From positions 2,313,001-2,377,000 of the forward strand of contig NC_087391.1 of NCBI RefSeq assembly GCF_963675165.1: a DNA stretch of 64,000 bases, in the 5' to 3' direction. The position numbers and the translations under genes were made by a program. The notes beneath the pieces were generated by a model that was not told where the DNA came from, made no database searches, and was given only the letters and a program-made list of their open reading frames with translations. Shown here in pieces: positions 1-11,500 of this stretch. Source of the stretch: Halichondria panicea. Lineage: Eukaryota > Porifera > Demospongiae > Suberitida > Halichondriidae. Every line of letters begins with the position of its first letter. Position 1 is the first letter of the stretch.

Positions 1-1470
1 TTTCGGTACATTAACTACGCTCTCCCGATTGCTGCATGGCTATTAACTGCCATCATATCCGGGTGGATTGCTGACACAAAGATTGGAAACTACAAGACAA
101 TAAAGCTCGGACTGATCGTACTTTTCTTAGCAACTATTCTTGATTGTATATTGACACTAACTCAAGTCAATCAGTCAAAGGCATCTTCATGGTACCCAGC
201 GGTCGAGACTTTACCGAAATGCCTCGTATACGTAGGAAATGCTATTGTCATAGTTTCCTCAATTCAGCTGGGTTTGGATCAGATGCCTGATGCTTCCTCT
301 GCAAACATCACTAGCTTTATAGCCTGGTTCACATGTTGTGCTCAAGCTGGAATCCTAGTCTATCAAATAGGAGATAACATAACACAATGTTGTCATGAAA
401 CATATATACAGATGTACATTAAGCCTGCAATAAGCTTGCTATCTGTTTTATGTATGACTATTGCTCTTTGCTTGGATTTCCTTCTCTCTCCAAAATGGAT
501 AACTAAGGAGCCCACATCTTCACGATGCTTCACATTGATATATCAAGTGTTCAAATTTGCTACCAAACACAAAGCTCCCCTCAATCGCAGTTCTCTAACA
601 TACTGGGAGGAAGACATACCTTCTAGAGTAGACCTGGGGAAGTCAAGGTATGGTGGACCGTTCACTACAGAGCAAGTTGAAAATGTAAAAACTGTACTAA
701 AAATGTTCATAGTAGGCTTACCTATGCCCATAATAATGGTATCATATTTTCTTTCCAACTACATCATCCCATACTTCCGAACAAGTGTCCATTACTATTC
801 AAACAACAGTTCAAACTTAACCCAGTGTGCTTCCTACTATTCAAACAACAGTTCAAACTTAATCCAGTGTGCTTCCCTGGATACTGTGACTAGTTTATCA
901 TGGTGGATGATACTCTCCACAATCGTGCATGAAATTGCTGTCTACCCTTTCCTCGTTAAGTGGATCCCTACCATTCTGAAGCGTATCGTAATCGGATCGC
1001 TACTGACATTACTCTTAAACATTACATACCTGGTCATTAGTGCTGTGCAGGTTGCTGATGAGAATAAATCTATTTTCACTGGAATAATCGACACTTTCTG
1101 GATAGAGCTGCTTCACTCCATCATATCAGCACAGATTGTACTGCTACTGTACACAGCAATGCTGGAGTTCGTATGTGCTCAGACTCCACAAAACTTAAAA
1201 GGATTTATGATTGGCTGCATTTGGTGCGTATACCCTTTGACAAACATTCTCGCTGCATTCATATTCTCAATACTAGTTGCAAATTGCACCTAAAAGTACT
1301 GCACAGTGATTTTCTGCTCAATTGCAACGGGATTGTCGCTGATAAGTTCGATATTGATGTGTTTTTTGGCCTACTGGTACAAACAGAGAGTAAGAGACTC
1401 TGACGAAACACAGACACCTTACACTTGGGTGGAGGGAGTGTACAGAAAATACTTTCCGGAAAGTTCGTAG
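1..1470 (+). pseudogene. POT/PTR2-like transporter copy A, 5' partial, premature stop
   Basis: The reading frame is open from base 1, so the 5' part lies outside the window. The protein resembles the proton-dependent oligopeptide transporter (POT/SLC15/PTR2) family of the major facilitator superfamily: a GWIADTKIGNYKT loop, a QLGLDQMPDASS segment, a TYWEEDIPSR..YGGPFTTEQVE cytoplasmic loop and a late LEFVCAQTP segment, among many hydrophobic spans. TAA at 1291-1293 stands where intact copy B has GAC. The frame then continues unbroken for 58 codons (last helix and tail, KQRVRDSDETQTP) to TAG at 1468-1470. A 42-bp unit is tandemly duplicated at 793-834 and 835-876, repeating a YYSNNSSNL stretch in a predicted extracellular loop. 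It is either a young pseudogene or a protein short of its last helix. Substrate unknown. Confidence 0.75.
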
Positions 1471-1719
1471 ACATACCCGGTAGTTTTCTATACTTAGCGA
1501 ATATAATTATGAATCGTGTGAAAAAATGCAATGCAGGTCGTAAGTGTGAAATCACGAATGTATAATAATTATTATGATAATAATTTATTTATAAGTATAT
1601 AACAAAGTGTGAAAGAAAGTAAAAACAACACACGTAAATTCCGAGGGGCAAAATATTCGTGGTTGAACACAACGAAATTTACCTGCAGTGCAAACAGTAA
1701 CCAGCCCCTAAAATGACCC

Positions 1720-1944
1720 ACTATACAGTAAGTGAAAAATTTTTATTGTATAGCGGGTATATTTCGAGGGTATAAATGTTTGTGGTTTTCGCGGATTAGG
1801 CATTAACCGCGAATTTAAATATTGCATGCATGCATGCTGCAAAAAGGGCGCTATTCCACGAAAATTAAATCCGCAAAAACCTTTCTAAAGGCATTTCCGC
1901 GAAAATTTTATACCCTCGAAATATATACCCGCTATACAGTATAG
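1720..1944. mobile_element. MITE-like inverted-repeat element
   Basis: The left end carries GGGTATATTTCGAGGGTATA and the right end carries its near-perfect complement (TATACCCTCGAAATATATACCC, split here for length). Both ends stop in a TATACAGTA-type terminus, and the middle has a tandem ATGC palindrome. There is no coding capacity. The structure fits a non-autonomous DNA transposon, probably of the TA-duplicating type. Confidence 0.6.
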
Positions 1945-2144
1945 TGCATATGAAATCACAATAGGCCCTGATAAATTATGCTCGAAATAATTTAGCATAA
2001 TACTGAGGTGGGAATAATAGGAATCAATGTCGATTTTAAGTTTTGCACGTCGTCATGGCAAAAAAATGGCTAAAGGTGAGAATATATTATGTATCAGTTC
2101 AAGTCAGCAAGATAACACTGAGAATCGTGATTACCATTATAGCT

Positions 2145-2332
2145 CTGGTAATTTTCGTAGGGAAAAATATTCGTGGTTGAAGCTCTGACCACAAATATTT
2201 TACCCACGAATGAAGCGACCTGCCACCTTTACCTGCAGTGCAAGCAGCAACCACGAAAATAGTATCCACGAAGTGACTAAATATTGCTCAACCACAAATG
2301 TTTTGCCCCGAAAATTACCTGCTATACAGTAT
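2145..2332. mobile_element. MITE, 'ATTCGTGG' family, copy 1
   Basis: The left arm GGTAATTTTCGTAGGG..ATTCGTGGTTG and the right arm CCCCGAAAATTACC..CTATACAG are inverted repeats. A second copy of the same sequence is at 24193-24390, and a fragment lies near 1640-1700. No ORF. Confidence 0.6.
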
Positions 2333-2596
2333 ATTAATTGGAAGGTGCAACTGTAAGTGATTATTGTAATCAGCGTAAGTGCCACTTTATTAATAGGACC
2401 TTCAGTACGGCCTGGGATCGAAGCTACATAATCTCCTCGCTTATGAACTAGTCTCGCGGGCTATACTTTGAAAACTGAACAGTTTACGAAGTATAGCCCG
2501 AGAGACTAAGTTAAATTGTAATTAATGAGATTCATTGTTGGATTGAACAAAAAATAAAAAACGAAATCACAGCTTACTACACGAGATTGGTATGGT

Positions 2597-5500
2597 TTAC
2601 TTATACGATTCTTGCATGGTCCACAAGCCATCAATTTGTACGGTCAGTATTTGGTGGTGGAACTGCAGAGAGAGAGAGAGAGAGAGACGAGAGACGATAA
2701 AATCTCTAGTAGCTAATTAATTGTTGATCAAAAACGGTCTGCAAGTTGTAAGGGGAAAGTTGTAAGGGGACAATATCTTGTACTAGTTGAGTACTCGAGT
2801 CTTTACTGACCTGCTTGAGAGAGGACCTGTGCCCCACACTCAGCAATGTGATGTTGAGGCTCTTTAGGGTGGAGTAGAACAGACCTTCTGTCTCCTCACT
2901 CAGAGCAGAAGTGGCCTCGTCCAAAACTACATTAATTGGAAAAAAAAACTTTCTACGGGCTAAATTTTGAGAATAAATCATTATCATTATCAAACTGCAT
3001 GGGCCGTTCAGTGCATGAGGTCTACACAACACTCACAGGCAAATGGCGGCTGGTGATAAAACAATCGAGCGAAAGAGATCCTTTGAGCTTCACCGGGGGA
3101 AACGATGTCATACCTATAGTACATTAATTGTGAAATATGAGCACAGATCATGGGCAAGTTGATATCATTGATGTGAATTCATACAAAATCACTACACATA
3201 CAAACTAATGATTACTAATGGCATAGGAAATCAACACAGCATGAACTATAATTATGTTGTTGTACATGTACAATGTCGTGTATATAGTCATGTTCCCCTA
3301 CTTCCCACAGTAGGAATTACAGTGAGGTTTCTCCTACTAAGAGAAACCATGATAATTGTTATCTCACCAGTTCTCTGCCACAGTAGCTGCAGCACCACCA
3401 AGCCTGTTCCGCAGCTGTGCCTGTAACCATAGATATGACCATGTGGAGTCTGTGCAAACCACACCATTGTGTACTGGAATGCCTACATGCATGTGTTGGG
3501 TCACTATCTACCACTATGATAATTATTGTATGAAGGCTGCACTTTGCTAACAAGGGTATGCAATATCTTACCAAGCCTGCCATTTCAATTGCCTCATCGA
3601 TATTGTCTTTTGTGTACCCTGCAGAAGGGAATGGATTATTTCATTATAGAGTGAGCCAATGGCTAGTTGAAACATGGTGAGACCACAATACACAGAGCTG
3701 AGACTGTATTTACACACACAAACGAGTATAGCCACAGCTGACCCAGGATACCATAACAAACTTGTGTGTTACTAAAAAGAAACTGCATGTGCATGATATG
3801 GTCATTGTCCAGCCATGTTGATATGGCTTCCCATACTATGGAAGGGCAGCTAAAGTACTGTAGCTAGAATTGAGCTAGAAAAATTGAACCCACATAATAT
3901 TAATGATCATGAAGTATTGTACACTCAAATTTCAACAATAATTATGTTTAACAGTCATCACTCATGTACCCTTAGCAACCATAATTTTGTTAAAATGGAG
4001 GAATGCTGAATGGAGGCTGCACAACCCAGTAACTATATGACTATGTACTTGTCAGTTGGGCAATAATTTGGTGCTTACCTAATCTGGGTGAGTGGTCTTC
4101 AGTTTCCTCTTTAGGGGACTCAGGATAAGCAATCTGTAGCAGTGAACAAAAGTAGGCCTAAAGGTGCTATTCAGTATTGTGTTTACTTTATCTACTTTAA
4201 TCTGCGCTATGAGATCACCTAGCAACAAGAGATAAGAAATCACACAGAAACATAAACAGTAGTGCAGACTGATAGTAAATGACTCGCTCTTAAAAGGAAA
4301 CATGCCTGTCTCTTGATCTTAACAGTTTGCGTAACTGTATTAGCGCAATCAAGAAGTGAACATGGAAAGTAATCTGTAACAGAAACAATTATCTTCCCAT
4401 TCAGGCCCTGTTTATACTTGTCACGTTCTACTCAGTGCTCATTCACATGCATGCATGGTGTCCCAGCTGCAGTTAGTGTAATGGTCAGACTCACTCAAGA
4501 GGCCTGGTATTATAAATTAGGATAAGTTGTACCTGGCTAGCCAGAGAGCCGGAGGTGAGGTATGTCTTCTGAGGTAAGAACATCACATAATGATGGCTCC
4601 CATCACAGCACAACTGAGCAAACCCAGTAACCGGTTTCCATAGTTTCCTTAACACCCTCAACAATGCAGTTTTACCAGTGCCTGGAATGCAGAGGTATAA
4701 TTACACATGTGGTAAGCATCTCCTCACCAACAAGTCACTAACCTGTTTCTCCAAGAATGAGTATATTGCATCCCTTTGTAAAGTTGAAACTTAAATCTAC
4801 ATGGGTGATGATGGACGTTGTTGTGCATGGAGCAAAATACAGCGGTTCATATAATTATTACGTTACCACTGCACCAAATTGACAGTGTTCATGCATGCAA
4901 TAACATGCCTTGTGCTAGGGTGTGTTTGGAGTGAGGGGGTGATAGTGTAAGGTTGTTCACTACAGCGACAGTCTCTAGACAAGCCGGAGACACTTTGGGC
5001 AGCAGGGGCGGAGCTGAGCCGGGAAGTGACAGCTGGCAATCGCTGTGGGTAACAAGATCACTATATATTACGCTCAGTGAACAAGACACATGAAGCAACC
5101 TAGGAATGACACCAAAACTTTCCTGCTGCAATACTATTATAGTCACCTTGGCTGTGACTTGTTTGCCATGCCCTCTAGTCCGCCTGACTCCTCCTCCTTG
5201 TCACCAGAGCCACACCTCTTCTTATCCTCTCGCTCCATTTCCTTCAACACCTCTATTAGCTCTCCCAGCCTGCAGAGACAGGACAGCTTATAATATTTCA
5301 TTAATTAATTATACTACGACATGCACAACATTCATGCTACAATAGTCACAAGTACATGTTCAAGAGCTTAATTCTCCTTAATGTACGTGCGTATATAAGG
5401 GATACAGTGGTAAACCTCACAAGCAGCTCCACTGTTAATCCATTAATTAAATCGTGGATAGAAAGAAGACTGAAACACTGAAACAGTGATGCTTTTTGTA

Positions 5501-8500
5501 CATCAACTGTTGCTATAAACATCGACTGTTTTTATAAGATTGACTTTCATACAGATCAAGACTACTACTATAAACATCAACAATTTTAGCTTTGACACAA
5601 ACAGGACGTTACGAAAGCTCCAATTTATCATTGACTAGGATTAAGTACCTGTGAGTGAATCCTGCAACCTCTGCAAATGAAACAGCTGTGTCCACAAGCT
5701 TTGAAAATCCATTAAGTAGGTAGAGTGAGAAGAAGGAGTTCTGCAAAGCGAACAATTAATTACAAGTTGCACTTTGTATCCAGTCATTCGAGAGTATGTG
5801 GAATTCATTTTCAATAGGCCAATTGAACGAGCAGTTCAAGCATTTCTTTAATCTAGAGACGAACACACATGCACATGACCTACGGTTACCAAATGCTCCT
5901 GGCGCATGTGCACTGAGGCATAATTAATAACAGAGCAGGTTGGGAATGTAACCACCTCACCATGCTGACACTGCTGGCCAGGTCAGAAGCACTCATGTTG
6001 TCATACTTGCCCATGAAGACAGCCACACCAATGAGAGAGTAACTGATGACAGTGCTGGCATAGTCGAACATAAACACTGAGACTGTAGATAGATGAAATA
6101 GAATGAGTGTTTTTAACAAACAAGTATCCAAATAATGACATTGCATTGACTATGTAGTCATAAGCTGTGCAGATGCATACCTCATTTCAATATACAACTT
6201 ACAGTTGAGAGGGAATTGCCAGTGCACTGATTTCAGTTGGGTCTTCAGCAGTACCTGTGAGATGCGAAAACATAAGAGCCGCTAATTAAAGTAATATTAT
6301 AGCTATACATACTCTGAGCAGTTTGTTAGCTTTCTCTCTCTCATTTTCTCCTCCTCTGATGGGGAGGAAGGAGAGTTAGTTAGTGAGCACAGCTATATAG
6401 TCTGACACACACTGACTTACTGGTAGAAAGCAATGGCCTCCGCATTTGCTCTCACTTGAGTGTGGTGGAACCTGCACGTATACAAAAGATAGCAAGAACA
6501 TTCTGTATGTAGGTGGGAGGTCATACAGTTGCAACTTGTAACAGCTTCACCATTTTAAGGATAATTATAGACTCTCAAGGCTTAGTACATTATAGTACAT
6601 TATACGTTAACTTAGAATGGCTTGTAATGAAAAAAAAGAACAGAGATGTCTCCCAGGGCTCACCGGAAATCTCCCTCCTTCCTTTCCTGCTGGAAGATGA
6701 CACTGACTATGGGACTCATGATGAATTTGTTGATGAGTGTGCTCAGAGCAAAGAACAAGTAGACACCCAACACCCCGTACCAACCCAGTCTGTATGGTCA
6801 GTTGATAAAAAGTACTAAGTACGTAAACATTATCGACAAAAGGTAGATACGTCCCAGCATATACACAATAGCTCATCATGCACCACACAGTGCAAGTATA
6901 TAGGGGAGAAGGTACTATTATAAATGAACTAAAAAAATATGTACAATCTTTTAATTATTGTATACAGCTTACCCAACAAACGTTCTGTAGGAGTAGTAAA
7001 CAATGAGAAAGGGTTGTATTATGATCTTGGGTAACAGTTGACTGATCTGGTTACAGAACCTGTCCACATCCTGAGTGATTCGCTGATCCCTGCAAAACAA
7101 AAAGGATTTTTTGAATTCAGCAAATTTAGTAACACACACCACCATCCATAACGATAATAATTAGTTAGACACTTACTTAATCAAAATTGTATACTGAAGT
7201 GCTGTTTCGATACAATAGTAACTTACGGGTTGTCTATTCTCTGATCAGTGGTGTTGAGGATGTAGTAAGTGATTCCGGAGAAATAGCGGGCATGGAGGTA
7301 TCGAGTGATGGTAGCCCTCCAGCGAACATACACCAGACCTGCCACAAGCTCACCACCACTTTTGCACTGTGTGTAGATGCATGTAGGCGTGGTGTATGTC
7401 GTCTTTATGGTATCAGTGCATGCATGCATTTTATGTGTTAAACAATATTCATAGTTTTTACAAAGCACAATGGAACAACTAATTTGGTTTTAACATGTGA
7501 CTTAAATAGAACAGAGACAAAGTGCACAGACAAAACATGTCGTCAAAGATGAAGGAGCGTTCTATTTTGATCAACAGTACAACTGACAAGTTAGCTCTGT
7601 CATCGAGACAATGCTGCAGGTTGAGCTATAAACCAAGACGAGTGTCCTCAAAGGGAGCTGTGCTTGTGCTGATATGGATAGTGTTGGTAAATTCAGGAAC
7701 TGGCTCACCGCAAACAAATCAACGAACACTGGTCTCGATTATTGTGGACAGTTCGAATGGAACTCTAACTGCACTTCAGTGTATTAAATATGCTCTCCCG
7801 ATTGCTGCATGGCTATTAACTGCCATCATATCCGGGTGGATTGCTGACACCAAGCTTGGAAACTACAAGACAGTAAAGCTCGGACTGATCGTACTTTTTT
7901 TAGCAGCTATTCTTGATTGCATATTGACACTAACTCAAGTCAATCAGTCAACGGCATCTTCATGGTACCCAACGGTCGAGACTTTACCGATATGCCTCAA
8001 ATACATAGGAAATGCTATTGTCATAGTTTCCTCAATTCAGCTGGGTTTGGATCAGATGCCCGATGCTTCCTCTGCAAACATCACTAGCTTTATAGCCTGG
8101 TTCGTGTGTTCTGCTCAAGCTGGAATCTTAGTCTATCAAGTAGGAGGTAACTTTACACAAAATTACTGCCCGCTCCACCATGAAACGTACGTTAAGCCTA
8201 CAATAAGCTTGCTATCTGTTTTATGTATGGCTATTGCTCTTTGCTTCGATTTCCTTCTCTCTCCAAAATGGATAACTAAGGAGCCCCCATCTTCACGATG
8301 CTTCACATTGATATACCAAGTGTTGAGATTTGCTACCAAGCACAAGGCTCCCCTTAATCGCAGTTCTCTCACATACTGGGAGGAAGACATACCTTCTAGA
8401 CTAGATCTTGGCAAGTCAAGGTACGGTGGACCGTTCACTACAGAGCAAGTTGAAGATGTGAAAACTACACTAAAAATGCTCATAGTAAGCATACCTATGT

Positions 8501-11500
8501 CCATAATAGTGGTATCGTACTTTCTTTCCAACTACATCATCCCATATATATACTTGCAAATAACTGTCAGTGACTATTCAAACAACAGTTTAAACTTAAC
8601 CACGTGTGCTCGCACTTCTCTTAAGGAGACTGTGACTAGTTTATCATGGTGGATGATACTCTCAACACTCGTGCATGAAATTGTTGTCTACCCTTTCCTC
8701 GTCAAGTGGATCCCTTCCATTCTGAAGCGTATCGTAATCGGATCGCTACTGACATTACTCTTAAACATTATATACCTGGTTATTAGTGCTGTGCAGGTTG
8801 CTAGTGGGAATAAATCTATTTTCACTGGAATTGACATTTTTTGGATAGAGCTGCTTCACTCCATCATATCGGCACAGATTGTACTGCTACTGTACACAGC
8901 AATGCTGGAGTTCGTATGTGCTCAGACTCCACATAATTTAAAAGGATTTGTGATTGGCTACACTTGGTGCACGTACTCTCTGGCAAGCATTCTCGCTGCA
9001 GTCACATTCTCAATACTAGTTGCAAACTGCACCGACAAGTACTGCACAGTGATTTTCTGCTCTATTGTAACGGGAATGTCGCTGATAGGTTTGATATTGA
9101 TGTGCCTTTTGGCCTACTGGTACAAACAGAGAGTAAGAGACTCTGACGAAACACAGACACCTTACACTTGGGTAGAGGGAGTGTACAGAAAATACTTCCC
9201 AGAAAGTTCGTCGACATAGGTTTGTTATAATTACTTTTTTTTTTAACAGAAATATTATGTATCGAATGGAAAATTGCAATGCAAGTCCTCAAGTCCCTAA
9301 GTGTGACATACATCACGCGTGTGTGGTCTGTATATTATTTATTCTGTTTATTATAATTTTTAATACATAAGCAACATTAAAAACAAACCCATAATTAAAT
9401 TAATGCGAAAATGTTTGCTTAGTGCATGAAATCATGTCATGCATAAATATTTAACGTATAGATCTAGATATACATACTCACAATGCATACAGATGTGATG
9501 ATAACTGCCATTTTCCAAAGTGCTTCCTTGAAGATGTCTATATTCTTGGAGGTGAGGGCCAAGTAGAACTTGCTTGGAATTATTCCCATCTGATAGTAGT
9601 TGTACTCTTCTGTGATGGTGAAATCAGAGTGAAAGTTTGTAATAGAAGCCGCCCTCTAAAATAGCCCTGTTCCATTAACTCGTGCAGTAGACTCGCAAGC
9701 CACTCCCTTTTCTCTGATTGGACGGGGGCGGGAGAAAAGGGACTGGTGACTCTGGGACACATTTTGTGTCTCTACCAGAATTTGGGTAGAGATTATTCAT
9801 TGATTTTTCCACGTGATCCAAAAATTGCGTGAGGTTAAGTAGAATTGCGTAGCCTGCAAAAGTGATCGCGGGCTTCTTAGCAACAGTTTAAGAATGGATG
9901 CTAGTGCTAGAAAAGAGAAGATGATGGAGTAATAACATCATCAGGCATTCAGCTAGGATATAGTCATCTAAGACACCAGCAGAGATTAGCTTGTTTTAGT
10001 TTTATGTGATGAGAACTGGCAGCCGAAAGTCATTGGTTGCCTAAAGCTTTTAATAACCTGTACAATACAAGACAGATAATGGCAGAGGGCAGCAGTTGAA
10101 TTGAGAGTAGTCAGACTTGTACAAGCTGTCTTAAATCCCTGCCACTCCTCGGTTCAAAGAAGGACTGCCAAGATTTCTACGTTCATCAGCTGTTCCATGC
10201 TAATCCACAAGTTGTGGCACAACAGACACTGGTACAAGGATCTATAAAATCAAAAGGCTGGCTAGATAGATCTGTATACTTGTCTTCTGTGTGTCTTTAG
10301 CTTTTGACGCATCAGAATAAATTGGATAATCTGCACGTGACATTAATATTTAATAGCATTCCTGATTTACACAGAGCTGTAGCCCAGAGTCACCAGTCCC
10401 TTTTCTCCCGCCCCCGTCCAATCAGAGAAAAGGGAGTGGCTTGCGAGTCTACTCGTGCAGCGCGCAGAGCTAGAGACAGGGGGTACACGTACACGTACAC
10501 AAAGTCCTAAACAAGTTACTAGCTAGCTACTTACTCAATACTGATACACACCATGCCAACCCTTGCAGAGATCAAGGACAAGTTGAAGGGGGTGAGAAAC
10601 TTTTTAGTTTTGCTCTGACTTCCCTAGCTAGCTAGAATCATATATATCTAGTGTCTATAACAATTATTATCATAATATTATTCCACCCCACAGTACAAGA
10701 ATAAGGACAGGACTGCTGAGCATATGTTGGAAGTGTTTAGAAACTTTCCACACCTCAAAATAGCCAAGCCAACAGGCCGTACGTGAGCCGGATTTACTAC
10801 TGACTGTTAACGTACACGTAGCACTCGTTAATATCTATTTAGCACTGCAGTCTCTTGCATGACAGTTTTTGTTACTGTCCTTAACAGCCCTAGCCCTGGG
10901 GACTGGTATCAAGTTGCTAAGTGCTGTATTAAATATGGGTCTGTAAACTATTGTGTACTATAAGCATCGATGTAAATTATGTATACCTGCTGTGACGTCA
11001 TACCGTATTAAAGCTAACATTCCGTTAAATAATGGAGCTATGGTTGAATTATCATCTTTTCCCTTATGCAGCCCCAACCTGTGCAGCGGAGGCTATGTTG
11101 ATTGACAAGTGTTTGTCGCTGAATGGAACCGTCCCTGTGCACATTAGTGGTGAGTAGCATTAGTTTGTCCACCATGCTTTCCCAAGCTTCTCTCAGCTCA
11201 GCTAGTGTTGTTGTTGTTGCAGCGTTGTCATAGTTTTGTAGGCTGGAGGCAGCTGCATTATAATTATCTAGGACTGTAGTAAATACTCTTACTACCAGCC
11301 TTATCTCTCTTTGTGGCTACATACTTTCACTTTGGGGATTGTGTTGCATGTACCGTCATATGTATGGTTTCCTTGGTTTAAAAGCAGCTACTGTATATAC
11401 ATGTACATGTACTTCCTACCGCTGACTACATGTACTTAAATTGTGTACATTAATGACTGTTGCTATTTTGTGTGTTCTTTAGGTCACCAATACTTCATCC

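Larger units (their letters stand above)
1471..2596. other. intergenic: 3' flank with two inverted-repeat elements
   Basis: No gene is visible between transporter copy A and the 3' end of ABCD4. Two small inverted-repeat elements (about 1720-1944 and 2145-2332) and a partial relative (about 1640-1700) fill most of it. Confidence 0.6.

Noticed and set aside
10993-11000. Full CRE palindrome TGACGTCA
   Set aside because: An 8-base match in an intron of the UEV-kinase gene with no other support; expected by chance in a window of this size.
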